A DNA stretch of 64,000 nucleotides from Branchinecta lynchi (GCA_023053575.1 JAKZAP010000019.1:3720001-3784000), one strand, 5' to 3'; positions 1-10,472 are shown, numbered from the stretch's first letter. Program-made: numbers and translations. The notes: generated by a model not told the origin, from the sequence alone.

Positions 1-404
1 AACTTTCCAATATATAGTGTAAACTCAGGAATATTATCAATCGAGTAAAAAGGCATATAAGTGTTCAAGAACAATATACGCTTATCACCATTAGTTACCA
101 CCACAGGCTGAAGTCTGTCATCAGCTGGAAATGGAAAAGACAGCATTCCCTTAAACTACTGACGACACAGGATTCCAAGGCCTCCCTTGGGTCTACCTCT
201 TATTAAACCATCACTAGCTCTGGTGCCTGCAACACCATACGCCATGAAATCTCCATGAATCGTATTCATGTAGGGCAGGTCAAAGTCAAATAGCATGGTT
301 TCTTGTAAAAACACTATGTCTGAATCATCACAAAGAGCCTTTACTGCCTCGACATTCCACTTGATCGAGTGGCAGTCGTAGCTAGCGATACGGATAATAC
401 ACAT
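1..404 (-). pseudogene. LINE-A endonuclease N-terminus (partial)
   Basis: N-terminal part of an apurinic-endonuclease-like (EEP fold) domain that would nick target DNA for target-primed reverse transcription. The peptide starts with RIASYDCHSIKWNVEAVKAL and contains the LQET motif with the metal-binding Glu, then the KGGLGI motif. The copy at 51455 has SYNCHSI where this one has SYDCHSI, so the conserved Asn of motif I is Asp here, consistent with an inactive copy. The reading frame breaks just left of 156 by comparison with copy 2. The rest of the domain and the reverse transcriptase are outside the window. Confidence 0.85.
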
Positions 405-454
405 TGGTTTTCAGTGGATCTAGAAGCCTGCTCTGTGGGCCTCGGCTCGTAAAA

Positions 455-1088
455 TTATCGGATAAGGATCCCAGCAGGCCAGAGATCAGGAGATAGAGCT
501 CGAGCCTGGTAAATGCTAGGCAGCTGAATTTTAAACGAACGGTAAGACTCAGACTTCGTCTGTAGCTGATGGCACTCTACACTGCAGCGAAGAGACCTCG
601 ACAAAAAGTTTGTCACCTTAGTAACCGTTGTCTTCGGGGCAAACCTGGAGACAAAGATTTTTGACTTACGAATCGCTGCCGTAGATTGAAGGGGACACTT
701 CTTGAAAGAGGCCCCAACCGCAGTGGACTTCGTCGTAGTACCGGCTTTGCTATTAGCCTCACGTCGAGGTTGCTTTCTGGATCGCACTGGAAAGAAACCT
801 TCCGCATCAGCACGGGGAGCCCCACCTTGTACCGAGTCTGCGTAAGATCGCCGATTATCTCCACCCTTTCCAACAATTTGGACGCGCACCGAGTATGCTT
901 GAGCGCCAACTTCAGGGACGCTTAGCGGCGGAGTACAATCAGTTGTGTTCTCAACAACTGTAACACTAGATGGTGCGCTCTGCGCGCATGCCTGAGCGTC
1001 AACTAAGCTCTGTATATATATATATTCTATTCTATTCTATTCTATAAGTTGCCTCAGGGAGTCCACCTCCGATTTGATATTATCGTAT
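455..1088 (-). pseudogene. LINE-A ORF1, C-terminal part
   Basis: ORF1-type protein of LINE-A, probably a nucleic-acid-binding chaperone. A stretch around KSKIFVSRFAPKTTVTKVTN has the look of an RRM-like fold found in many LINE ORF1 proteins (inference). It ends with the PDLWPAGILIR motif before the endonuclease frame. Copy 2 is interrupted after this motif's Asp-Leu-Trp by a foldback element, while this copy is continuous, so positions 479-489 are the empty target site. A short microsatellite (1013-1046) interrupts the sequence relative to copy 2. The N-terminal codons continue at 4724-4832 on the other side of the DNA transposon. Confidence 0.8.
1013..1046. repeat. Microsatellite (TA)n plus (TTCTA)n in LINE-A
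   Basis: An alternating TA tract followed by about five TTCTA units. It is absent from the corresponding place of LINE-A copy 2 (around 49705), so it arose after insertion. Confidence 0.8.
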
Positions 1089-1814
1089 TAGTCTGGGGTC
1101 CACTGAACCGAAAGTCTTCTCCTTCTAAAAGTGGAGGGACTTACTCGGGCAACACCTCTAGAGATCACACGACCTCCCGTACGTTCTCTTACTCACGAAA
1201 GTTACCGGGATACAGCTTTTTGGTATATCGCACATGCTTTTCTAGCCTCTTACACTCGAACTATTCTGCGGTTGCGGTTTGTGCGGTTACAACCGCGATC
1301 GAACTTTCGACCAATCAAAACCAAGCAGATGTAAACAAACATTCAAACATTTCTGAAGCAGCGATGCCGCCTGTCGCAGAAATCTGCGGTTAATGACAGT
1401 TTTCACTTCTTCGACAGAGCAAGCCAAAATCCTACGACCGGTTCCTTGCAAGTAAATATAAAAAGTAAGCAAAAAACTTTTGCGGCCGAAAGTCACATGT
1501 TCCAGACAAGAAAAAGTGGCAATAGTGTTTACAAACCAAGAATTCCAAGATATTTCACCTGAGAATTGGAGGATATTAAGAAGAATAAACAGGTAAAAAT
1601 CATTCAAGCAGAGCTGCAATGTGGTTGTTCTTGAGTGTGGGTTAAGGCCTTTTAGGTAGTAGAAAGCTCCACAGCAAATAAGTTGGACTGTCGAGAGTTT
1701 AAGATAATTCATGGTATGTATTGTTTTTTTTTGTGAATGTTACAGAACTGTTAGTCAGTCCATTATAAAAGCCTCATTTTTGGAGGCCGGAGGCTATGCT
1801 AAGTTTCTGTCACT

Positions 1815-2040
1815 GTCAGAGGCGTTACTAGCTGAAATGTTTGTCGGGGGGGGGGGGGGGGCAAGGTATTTACTGACTGTTGTTGCAGAAAGAAGAACTG
1901 TTTTCAAGAACAAAAATGACAGCTTTGAAAAATAATTGACTGATTTAAAGAAATGACTGTTTTGAAAACAAATCAACTGATTTTCAGGAAAAATAACTGT
2001 TTTCATGAAAAAAAAAACTGTTTTGACGCAAATTGCAGTG
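1815..2040 (+). repeat. Repeat R4, copy 1 (short ACTGxTTT units after a G15 run)
   Basis: A G15 run (1847-1861) is followed by several approximate copies of a 24-30 bp unit with the core ACTG-A/T-TTT and AAAA. A clear inverted relative lies at 46915-47170, including the flank AGAGGCGTTACTAGC. It is therefore a dispersed repeat, here carried inside the DNA transposon. Confidence 0.65.
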
Positions 2041-2091
2041 CTTCACGCCAACTCAGTTATTTTTTACAGACTGGCCGAACACATTCGGAGG

Positions 2092-2329
2092 ATATTTGAT
2101 GGTGCAAAACGGATACGTCAGCTGAATTTTATTGGAGCTATATTTTAGCCCTTCTTGGCAAGGGTCCTCTTCAGGCTCAAAACCGCTCAAGTCGGAAAAT
2201 GAACTTGTGGGAAGGGTTCGTTTTTCCAACCTAAGCGGTTTTGAGCCTGAAGAGGACCCTTGCCAAGAACGGCCGAAGTATAGCTCAAAGAAAATTCAGC
2301 TGACGTATCCATTTTGCACCATCAAATAT
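2092..2329. repeat. Foldback/hairpin element, arms about 100 bp
   Basis: Two long inverted arms. The left arm starts ATATTTGATGGTGCAAAACG and ends near AAACCGCT (about 2195); the right arm mirrors it from about 2233 to 2329 with few mismatches. The spacer is about 30-40 bp. It would fold into a near-perfect hairpin. A partly matching relic of one arm lies at 43243-43315. Confidence 0.8.
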
Positions 2330-2959
2330 GATTCGCAGTCAGCTTGGGCTGAAGGAATATTTACATTTGGAAGGACCCCCCCCCCCCCCCCCCACAGTTG
2401 TGACGCCCCTGTTCACTGTACATACTGTACGGATGTCTGACGCTTGTTGGACATGCCACATGGCTATTTCCATTTTTTAATTAAATTATGATAACTTAAC
2501 TAATTTGAACAGCTAAAAAGGCTGAGAAGCTCAGTAGCAAAGTCGGGCTACAGTTAATCAGTAGATTAGTGAATAACCTAGATGCTGTGAGTCTCCGACT
2601 AGTCAGCAGAAATATTTTCATATCCTGTGGTTTGATCATTAGTACAGGGAAAAATACAGAACCCTGAAGCTGCTACTCACAACTATGGTAGTCAGAATAA
2701 AGTTTACTTGCAAAAATCTCCATTATTATATAAGGCTAACCATGTTGAGTCCCTAATATGTGTTTGTATTGTTTATTTTCTTTTTCTTATGAGATATTTT
2801 ATGGTCTTTGTTTGCCACTAGTTAGCCAAACTAAAAATCAACGAATTTTATTGTATTACATTTGTTTTAACGACTGTAAATTCCTCTGTAATTGCAAGAT
2901 TTGTTAATACTATAATATCTAAGTACCTATGGTGTTGTAACATATTTTTTTCTTTACAG

Positions 2960-3102
2960 GAAATTGAATGGATCAACTGACCAAGAAGCAGGTCCGGGTT
3001 GCGAATAACCTAAAGAAAGAGGAGAAGTCTGACTTCTTATTTTGTGCCAAACACGGATATTCTTCCTTTATCAGAGGCTTGAGTCCTCGACAAGCTCAGT
3101 GA
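2960..3102 (+). pseudogene. Candidate exon of an unrecognised gene inside the DNA transposon
   Basis: A polypyrimidine tract ending TTTCTTTACAG (acceptor at 2958-2959) is followed by an open frame with ATG at 2968 and stop TGA at 3100. It encodes 44 residues beginning MDQLTKKQVRVANNLKKEEK, rich in Lys and Glu. Scattered short open stretches of similar style follow to about 3840 but are broken by stops. I do not recognise the family. It may be a remnant of the transposon's own gene or of a captured host exon. Confidence 0.35.
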
Positions 3103-4112
3103 TACATTGAAGACAGTAAGAGACAGGCACTATAGGCCTCTTATGACTACAATGGCAGGTGCTGCCATTGGCAATACCTAAATCTTTGGTGGCATGCAGT
3201 GAGAAGGCCAAATATCATGAAAAGTTTATCAAGGGGTTTCTCAATATTTAATCAGTGTAAGAAGAGATTGTAGATAGTTACGATTTGCCCAAAATGGATG
3301 CTTTTTGCCAACAGCCCATAAAAGAGAAAACTGATCGACTTTTCTATTTGTATTTGTGCCAAACAACTGACATCACTCCTTTGTCACAGGCTAAAGTGTT
3401 AGACAAGATAAGTGATTTGCTGCAAAAAAGCTCATGACTGCAATGTCAAAACCTGATTTTTGTGATTGTGTGTTGCATGAAACTTGTAGGAAAAAGTTTT
3501 TTCCACTTCTAAGTCCTCAGTCTTGTTAGCTGATGAGACTTCTGACGCTGTGCAACTTGGACATCAACGTCAACTCCTAGTCCCATGGTCCAACAGTTAA
3601 GGTCTCAAAGTGTTGACTTTTATATACTGACACTTTCCTCTTTTACCTGAAAAAAGAATGTAAAGAGAGGCCAGAGTCTCAAGTTCGCAGAGTTTCTGAA
3701 GCGTCAAGGAGCGTTAACATAGTAATTGAACACGCTTGTGCACTAACTGAGCGAGATATTCTTCTTGCTTCTGGATGCAGGGGTCGTCATCTTGTTGCAG
3801 AGAAGGCCAGGTATCTCGATAAATGCTCGAGGAACTTGTGATGGAAATTGAACCAAAGTGTAAATGATGGTAGTGTGTACAAGACACCACAAATAAGAGA
3901 AAACTTTTCTGTCCTTATAAAGCAGAGTGACAGCCATACTATGAAACGGCTGAAGAATTGCCTAAAAATGATCTCTGCATACATCTTTTGCCACGCAAAA
4001 AGGAGCTCATGTGGCTGCCACCCACCGACAGATCATTTTTTTTTTTCACTGGCTGCGTGCATTTTTGCAATTTTCCGTGTAGACGCAAGCTCACGACCTA
4101 AGACCTGTCTCT

Positions 4113-4373
4113 TTGAACCCACTGGACTATGGATGGGCCGATGAGATACGTGGGGGAGCAAAGACAGTGGCAACTGATGGGCCATATTTTTCCAGACAGT
4201 GTGGTCGGTGTTTTTTATGCCTGCAAGAAATTTTGCAGCAAAAATGCTCATGTGCTGTAACCAAGAGATCTCGTGATTTACTGTGCGCATCCGAGGGAAA
4301 ATGTGTCATTGTAATAGCCGAGGAAGAAGAGGATTTCGAAACCTACTCATTTGTGATTAAATATGAAAGTTGA
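4113..4373 (+). pseudogene. Decayed cysteine-rich C-terminal tail (unrecognised)
   Basis: An open frame beginning NPLDYGWAD and ending with an acidic stretch (AEEEEDFETYSF). Cysteines occur as CGRCFLC, KCSC and GKC, and an overlapping frame also carries CKKFC, which suggests an internal frameshift. The arrangement, a short DYGW motif followed by a Cys cluster and an acidic tail, resembles C-termini of uncharacterised TE-associated proteins in invertebrates. That resemblance is from memory and is not tested. The reading frame stops inside the DNA transposon about 350 bp before its right end. Confidence 0.3.
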
Positions 4374-4723
4374 CAGGACCAACTTTTGCAAATATGGTTT
4401 TAATAAATGTACCCTTTCACCGTAAATAAACATACCTAAATAAACTTTTCCATTGTTTCTAAAGGATAGTTATTAGTCAGAGTTGGAATCACCGTTGCTG
4501 GTTAGCTGATAATAGTTTTCGATCCGCTTTAGAAAAATGAAATCGAACGCTAAGACATCCGAATTTGAGTGTTGGTGCGTAAGATGTTTAGCACATGTCT
4601 GATCGCAGTATCCCGCCCCGATTCGAAATCAGTGTGGTCGATTTTACCTAGAATCCATCGTCGGATCAGCTGCCCCCGACGGGAAAGCTACTTTTCCCAT
4701 TTTGATACTTGGGCCCCAGACTA

Positions 4724-4832
4724 TATGACGCAAGCACAGTTGCTAGGTCAAAATGCGTGATTTTCAAAGCGGGAAGGCGCTTGAGATCCGCAGCAACGAA
4801 TGTAGGTAGAATAGACCGATCAGCTTTTTGAG
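4724..4832 (-). pseudogene. LINE-A ORF1, N-terminal fragment
   Basis: Continuation of LINE-A ORF1 beyond the DNA transposon. It encodes TFVAADLKRLPALKITHFDL, identical to residues of copy 2 near 49590-49650. Homology to copy 2 stops at about 4832, where gypsy-1 reverse-transcriptase sequence begins. Confidence 0.85.
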
Positions 4833-5100
4833 AACCAGAACAATTGGAGCGGCTCACTTTGATGATGACGTTTCAATTATGTTGGCTTCCAACATTTTCT
4901 GGACTTTTCGCGCACTGCCTGTCGTTTCGACTCCAGAATCCTGTATGGGAAGAGTTTAATAGGTTCTTCATCCTTAAGGGGGATCCCTTGTTGTACCACG
5001 TTGGTCTTACCTGTGCGATCTGTCAGCAAACTCGTGGCAAAGGGTGATCAGTTGGTCTTTCTGTTTGGGAGTCAAGTCGGACGTCAAGATGTCATCTACT
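4833..5100 (-). pseudogene. gypsy-1 copy A reverse transcriptase, N-terminal fragment
   Basis: The minus strand shows the pre-RT and first RT motifs across several frames: a RTGKTNVVQQG-like stretch, a PYRILESKRQAVRE-like stretch, and then AAPIVLVLKK immediately before the LINE-A junction. These match the beginning of Ty3/gypsy reverse transcriptases, where a proline-rich approach is followed by the first finger strand. No catalytic YxDD box is present because the element is cut here. The position downstream of integrase is the key evidence for the unusual domain order. Confidence 0.65.
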
Positions 5101-5307
5101 GCGTCGACGTGATTCTTCGTGACATCTGGCGTCTTCAAGGGGTCCTTGTCCTCTTCAAAATCCTCACTCGCAAGCAGTGTTTTGGCGATATAGATGAAGG
5201 ATTTCCTGGATCTTTACCCCTGTGGAATTTTTTTAAGAAGAATAATTTGGTAAACCTCCTTTTTCTTTCGCGGTCGGTCGACTTCAACCAAGTCCTTTCC
5301 AACAGAC

Positions 5308-5694
5308 TTAAAGTTTATTGTTGCCCTTGGGAAGTAGGATGAGGACCTCCTCCGTCTCCTCGAGATGACGCTCCCGGGCATTTTTGTCGTACAATGTACC
5401 AGTGGTTTCTACCGTTTTCACATCATTTTGCTTTGCTAAAGTAAGGTACTTCGCTAGTTTTTCCCTTAGGCCGACTAGGCGGGAGACTATAGTCTGATCG
5501 TCTGATGATTTTTCTTCCCAAGTTTCCTTTACGACGTCTAATACCCCTCTTGGGTTAGAGCCACACAGAAGCTCAAAGGGAGAAAAGCCTGTAGCAGGGT
5601 GTAGTGTTTCCCTGTACACGAAAAAGTACATAGGGGAGATATTTGTCCGAAGACTTGATATCGTCCTTAGCGAATTTTCGAAGCATCCTGACAA
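5308..5694 (-). pseudogene. gypsy-1 copy A integrase, C-terminal part
   Basis: Contains HPATGFSPFELLCGSNPRGV, the conserved region after the catalytic Glu of Ty3/gypsy integrases, followed by the DVVKETWEEK stretch and a C-terminal segment ending VLILLPKGNNKL. That ending is typical of the small C-terminal DNA-binding domain. The equivalent in copy B lies at 37520-37708, where the copy stops soon after ETWEEK. The frame is open for 128 codons but is offset from the integrase core upstream. Confidence 0.8.
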
Positions 5695-5945
5695 GGGTAG
5701 AACTGTACCGTTCCGTTTGCCTGTGGGTGGTAGCAGGATGTGGTTACTGGTCGTATTCCCAATATCTTGTAGAGCCTCCTGATGTGTGCTGAAACGAAGT
5801 TGGTTCCATCGTCCGACAGGATCTCTGCTGGAATGCCATGCCTGGAAATATAATTAGCAAGCTCTTTTTTGGAGAGGTGACTGTCCTCACAGCAATTGCT
5901 TCTGGATACCAGGCAGCATGATCGGTGATGACCAGGATGAAACAT
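5667..5945 (-). pseudogene. gypsy-1 copy A integrase catalytic core (partial)
   Basis: Core of an rve-type integrase that joins cDNA to host DNA. It shows HGIPAEILSDDGTNFVSAHI, with the second catalytic Asp in the DDGTNF motif, and SCYHPQANGTVQF, where the catalytic Glu of the usual ER motif is lost to a small change (the same place reads ANGKTERYN in copy B at 37480-37510). The first part of the core, with the first catalytic Asp, is shifted out of frame. The copy is inactive. Confidence 0.85.
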
Positions 5946-6022
5946 TTTCCTTAGCTACTTTTCGGTAGAGGTCCGCACACGCCAACGGACAACCTTTCAA
6001 AAGGTTTGCCAAAAAAGGGAAT

Positions 6023-6560
6023 TTACCGCATGGGGACTTTTTCAAATGGCCGTTTCTTAGAGAATAGCTGACAGGCTTCGCATGATCTGAAGAATTCTGC
6101 CATATCTTTCTGTAATCCTGACCAAAAATAACGTTTGTAAATCCTATCTAGGGTTCTGTTCTCGCCTAGGTGGCCACCAGTTGCAGTGGGATAAGCCAGC
6201 TTCAAGATTTCCTGCCTGCAGGGGGTCGAAATGAGAAGTAGCCGAATACGAAGCAAATCTCCCTCCCTTACTATTCTGTACAACAGTTTCCCGTTCCTGA
6301 CAATCTGAATTTTCTTACCGTCATCGTAGTAACTCAGTTGACGTGTCAGGGGTTCCACGGTCTCGTCCTCCGAATGAAGCTGGGCAAACTGCTGTGCGTC
6401 AAGGCCAAATATCTTCAACCTATCCTGAGAATCAAAGGGATTAAGAGCGTTAGTTTGAAGGGCAGAGTGAAAATCCCTTCTAATGTTTCTTCTTTCCTGC
6501 CTTGTTTTCCTCTTCTAAGGAGTCGACTGATAGAATATTGAATCGTCGAAGAAGAATTGA
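6023..6560 (-). pseudogene. gypsy-1 copy A spacer and HHCC zinc-binding domain
   Basis: A long spacer between protease and integrase (from about 6560, with FDDSIF and LSYYDDGKKIQIV) leads into the integrase N-terminal zinc-binding domain. The zinc ligands are seen as LAYPTATGGHLGENRTLDRI (the first His replaced by Tyr) and FFRSCEACQLFSKK (CxxC). It ends at KRPFEKVPM. Copy B has the same region at 36493-37180. This spacer sits where reverse transcriptase would be in a conventional gypsy element. Confidence 0.8.
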
Positions 6561-6678
6561 CTGTGTGCTTCTTCACCGGCTGCACCATCATCTATGATGT
6601 CGGTCCTTTGCTTCCCCAGAGAAGCTGATTTGGACCAAGTTACAGCGTGAACTCGCTGATCAATGGAGGTGTGGTTTA

Positions 6679-7257
6679 CTAGTTGATCCATGTTTGTTGG
6701 CACTGATGACTGTCACCATGGTAGCACAGGGCTGAAATGGTGTCACCGTGATTGGTGTTTGTTGGATCCACGAGATCTTCCCGAACGAACGTTAAGTCAA
6801 TTTCCGAGCCAAGTACTATCTCAACGATTTTCCCATTAAGTTTTCCGAGCACTTTATGGGACTTGGCGAAGGCAAAAATATTTTCTCTATCGGAGCTTCT
6901 GACTAGAGCTGTTCTCTTGACGTCAGGTCTTCCCCTACCTGCTCCTTCTCCACCCCTTGACTGGCCATGAGAAGGGGGTCTATGCGATGCTCCAATCCTT
7001 GACTTGTCATCATAAGGGAGTCTCTGTGATAGATTCTTCCTTTTTGGGCAACCTGGGGCGTCATGAGAGGGATCATCACAGTGGTAACAGGCTCTGATAG
7101 GCCTATGATCCCTATCCTGATTTCTCCTAGAGAAAACAGAGTAATGCTTCCTCGGTAAAGTATGGTACTTCTTTGTTGAATCTGGATGCCTCTGGTAACG
7201 TCTTGCTGGCTGGTCATCCCCTGATCTTATGTCGATCATGTGGACGAATGGCAACAT
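6679..7257 (-). pseudogene. gypsy-1 copy A nucleocapsid knuckle and decayed protease
   Basis: An open frame of 192 codons. An Arg/His-rich stretch carries one CCHC zinc knuckle, CYHCDDPSHDAPGC (CX2CX4HX4C), which packages RNA. A glycine/arginine-rich linker follows (QSRGGEGAGRGRPDV). The next part, KLNGKIVEIVLGSEIDLTFV, aligns with the start of a retroviral-type aspartic protease, but the usual Asp-Ser-Gly is not intact. The second half of the protease is missing here; copy B retains it, with a VLVGGDFG motif near 36470. Confidence 0.75.
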
Positions 7258-7459
7258 CTTTCTGACATTCCGTGTACTTATCGGCTTCCTTCGCAGCTTC
7301 TTTTAGTGACTCGGGATCCTTTTCTGTGAGGTGAATTTTCAGACTAGGATGAGTCTTGTCGGTGAACTGCTCCAGCAGTATCTTCTCGATCACTTTTTCA
7401 AGAAATGGGGCCTTCTGTTCGGGGCTCTCAATCAGGTCGTAGTCTTTTGCGTCTAGCCA

Positions 7460-7702
7460 TCATAAACCAAGGTCGGTTAGACAATAGCTAAACTCCTTAT
7501 AGGACTCCGAGTTAGCCTTTTTCTCCGTACGGAAGCGTTTTTTGTGGTACTCGCTGTTGAGTTGGCAACGTTCCAGGATAGCTATTTTCAGCTTCCTAAA
7601 ATCTTTCAGATTTCTCAGAGGCAGAGCAGCGTGTGCAGCTTGGGCCCTGCTATTCAGAAAGGGCTGAAGCTTGGCTACCCACTGTTCCCTTGGCCGTCCC
7701 AT
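7460..7702 (-). pseudogene. gypsy-1 copy A gag, SCAN-like capsid segment
   Basis: Contains WVAKLQPFLNSRAQAAHAAL and a following DFRKLKIAILERCQLN...YHKKRF segment. This is the helical pattern (W..L.P.L.G.AQAA...L) of SCAN-like gag domains in Gmr1-like Ty3/gypsy elements, which mediate capsid oligomerisation. The frame ends at an internal stop (LTDLGL). Copy B extends it (35714-36073) through WLDAKDYDLIESPEERAALF. Confidence 0.75.
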
Positions 7703-7917
7703 TCATGCTGCATTTCGCTCGAAGTTGAATAGGTATAAATCCACATCCTCATACTCTGTCATTTTTACCATTGTGATAGATCGGAAAGAAATAGAATGTA
7801 TCGCTTATTTTTGAGACTTCATCAAGGCCTCAATCAGCAGCCTCTGTTTTTTTGCCTTTTAACTCTGATTGTTTGCTTTTCAACGTTCCTGTGCCTGGAG
7901 CATCCGATCTACCAATG

Positions 7918-9210
7918 TCAGGAGGGATTGTGGGTCCGATATTTGTGGACCTCCTCCTCCGAGACGGCCGTGTCCACTTGATGACCTGCTGTGGTGGGAC
8001 CTGTCGTATCTGCTGTATCTGGATAGAGAACCCAAATTAGCACGGCTTGGGGTCGAGCTTGGGGAATGATTAGGGCTTGAAGGAGGGCTAGGACTTGGAG
8101 GAGAGATAGGTTTTCAAGAAGGCTGGGGAGGAAAAGCGTTCCCTGCCAGAGATACCCTTGGCTTCTGACTAGCTTCCCTATCCTGCCTGCGATTATCTGA
8201 ACCAGTTCGTTGAGGGGGACCAATTGGATCAGCATATTGCCTGGAAGATTGGTGTGTGGCTTTGTGCTTGTGTGGTAATTTTGAGTGGTGAAGTTGCTGG
8301 TAGCTGCTTTCAGGATCTCTTTCAGAATGCTTACGCTCGTCCTTTGTTATGATGCTTTGCTGGAAATTTGTATCTGTTGCTGGATTAGGCAACCTTGAAG
8401 CGTCGGGGACAGGATCTGCAGGAAGAAAGCTTCCTGTGATCTGCTCTTCTTCCCAGAATTTTTGTGAAATGACTTACTTTCCCTAGGAACAGATACCCGA
8501 GAGCTTGCTCCTTTCCTTTTGGGAAAATACAAACTTTTCTAGTACTCCCAGTCTTCTCTCTGAAAAGCCTTGTTGTTGGTTGCTGAGAATTTTGTTGGTC
8601 GACTGGTTGCTGCTGAAAATGCTGTGGAGGAAAATTTCGGTTATGAAGTTTGTTGGCCCACTCAGCATATAACTCGGACTCGAATCTGTCATGTCTGCTT
8701 GGTGCAGTAACCGTTGTGGTTCGAAGCTCTGCTCTTGAAACATCATGTCGCATGAGTGGAGCAGAAGTTGTTAGTACAGTTGTTGTAGCAGTAGTTGAAG
8801 TCAGAGCTGTCGCTGTGACTAAAGTCGGTTTGCTAGCAGGGGGAGTCCTTTGCAAACGCCTGTTAGGCTTAAAAGCTTTATCACCAAGTAACACTGCAGT
8901 CGTGTCGTCTTCTTGACGTTCAGCATGGGGATTTTCGAGGAAGCTTAAAAGGCCTTCTGAGAGGAGCACGGAAATCCTCAGGCTCAGGTGAAGTGTAGCT
9001 TACTCCAAGGGGTCTCCTTAGAATTGACGACATACATGAGCCCGACTCAGAATCATCTGCAGGCACCCTCCTGTGTGGGGTCATATCCTTAGAAAGTGAT
9101 GACCTCTTAATAGTGGGTTGCTTCCCAATAGGGGTACTAGAAGTTCCAACCGCCCCGAACAAATTCGGGCCTTGCCGGTTAGCTTTTGGGTAACAGGGGT
9201 TGCCAGACAA
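7918..9210 (-). pseudogene. gypsy-1 copy A gag N-terminal region
   Basis: Low-complexity gag leader in several overlapping frames. From 9210 downward it has SSTPIGKQPTIKRSSLSKD, ILRRPLGVSYTSPEPEDFRAP, a Thr-rich stretch (SKPTLVTATALTSTTATTTV) and Gln-rich segments (FPPQHFQQQPVDQQNSQQP). Copy B gives the same order from about 33950 to 35500. No catalytic motif is present. Function is inferred only from position in front of the SCAN-like domain. Several frameshifts separate the parts. Confidence 0.65.
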
Positions 9211-9660
9211 ATAGTTTCAGTTGGTTCTTGACCTTTTTACCCGTGAAGAAGAAGTTTTCTTTGACGAGAAAAAATTTCAGAAAAAATTTTCCACAAAAAT
9301 TTGGTTCATAAGACTGACCAACCAAGTAATACTTCCAGCTACTAGTGCAAAATTCCGTCAACAATGCAAACAACCAGAATTTTTTTAATTTTAGTTCGCG
9401 AAGCAAAAGGAACACAAGGGACACAAATTTTTAGTTTACGAAATCCACAAACCAAAAAAAATCCAAATAGGATGACAGCAATAACAACCAGCAGCAAAAG
9501 TTTTAGTCGCGCAATCCGCCAACCCAAACAAAATTCCGAAATATCCAATCGCATTACCTGCAAAATTGGGTTAAATTCCAGCTAACATTAGACTATTAGC
9601 AATGTTCTTAACACCGAACTCGGTAAAATGTCAAATTTTCCACTTTACACAGTGAAAAAT

Positions 9661-10472
9661 ACTAAACAGAGTGCAAAATCCTGAAATTCAAGGATTAAGC
9701 AACACAAACTACTAAACACTCTGAAATGTGAAGTGTTACGAGCGGGTGGAAGCCACAGACTGTGCAAAATTCTGAAATCCAGGAATAATGCAAAAATTGG
9801 AGAAATTTAACAAGGTTTACTGGGTAAACTGAGAGAATGAGTTGACCGTTGGTGTTTGACATACAAATATAGTGTGCTAGCTGAAAAGTCAATCACAATC
9901 CATTACGCAACTAGGGGTCTGGCCTGGGCAGGGCAACCAGATATAGCCTAGCGCTGAAAATGATACAGGTGTTCTCTGTGAGCTATTTCCAGAAATCCTA
10001 GACCTAACTAAAAAAGCCTGTCTGGGCGGTAGGGATCAGACAGAGCGAACAGGATGCTAATTGTCAGCTAAAACTGCAACAGCCAGAAATGGTCTTGAAG
10101 ACTGGTTTCAAGCTGTCACCAGTGATGGGGTTTTCAGGGTTGAGGTTAGGCTAGGTCTTGGGTACTTGGAGCCTGGTGAAGAGCGTGATGAAACGGTCTT
10201 AAGACCAGCGGGCCTGACCTTATTCTCCACTCTCTCACCAATCAACAATATGAGGAAAGGATATGTGGCAATCAAATCATCAAGAACTGGTGTTCCCGCA
10301 TAATCAAATGGCCTGGCACTTCGATTCCCCGACCTCAACAACCATAATTGCTCATCGGGGAACAGTAGCCCCGGCCCGTAGGGAAAAATGGCACCCGGAT
10401 TCCCGAAACCGGAAATTTTGACCAACATTCCGGAAACTAAAAACGTTAAGGAAATCCGGAGATTTTCGTGGA
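9661..10472. other. Unassigned DNA upstream of gypsy-1 copy A
   Basis: The first 200 bp share short motifs with the gypsy-1 leader (TGCAAAATCC/TGAAATTC-type words), so they may be degenerate LTR. The rest, up to the tandem repeat, has no recognisable gene, RNA or repeat boundary. Confidence 0.5.

Larger units (their letters stand above)
1089..4723. mobile_element. DNA transposon (3.6 kb) with 3-bp TSD, inserted in LINE-A
   Basis: Terminal inverted repeats TAGTCTGGGGTCC (1089-1101) and its counterpart ending CCCCAGACTA (to 4723). The flanks carry a TAT duplication at 1086-1088 and 4724-4726. LINE-A copy 2 has the intact target at 49659-49661, with one copy of the triplet. The interior is non-LINE DNA: a G15/C18 homopolymer pair, a long hairpin (2092-2329), a block of short repeats (1815-2040), a splice acceptor with a short reading frame (2960-3102) and a decayed cysteine-rich tail (4113-4373). 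No intact transposase was found. The 3-bp duplication suggests PIF/Harbinger or a related superfamily, but the superfamily is not proven. Confidence 0.75.
1..4832 (-). mobile_element. LINE-A copy 1, 5'-truncated and interrupted
   Basis: Non-LTR retrotransposon fragment on the minus strand, running off the left edge of the window. It is collinear with LINE-A copy 2 (49384 onward, plus). Positions 4832-4724 match ORF1 codons for the stretch VAADLKRLPALKITHFDLA, 1088-455 match the rest of ORF1, and 404-1 match the endonuclease start. The two ORF1 parts are separated by a DNA transposon at 1089-4723. At about 4832 the sequence joins gypsy-1 reverse transcriptase in the same orientation, as expected for a 5'-truncated LINE that landed in the gypsy element. 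The 3' end and poly-A tail would lie outside the window. Confidence 0.85.
4833..9660 (-). mobile_element. Ty3/gypsy-type LTR retrotransposon gypsy-1, copy A
   Basis: Reading the minus strand from 9660 downward: untranslated leader, Pro/Gln/Ser-rich gag N-terminus, SCAN-like gag domain, CCHC knuckle, decayed protease, HHCC zinc-binding domain, integrase core, integrase C-terminus, then the start of reverse transcriptase. Copy B (33490-37708, plus) is collinear. Integrase therefore lies between protease and reverse transcriptase, as in Gmr1-like elements. Every domain is broken by frameshifts. LINE-A cuts the element at about 4832 inside reverse transcriptase, so RT and the 3' LTR are not in the window. 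I could not define a 5' LTR with certainty. Confidence 0.85.
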
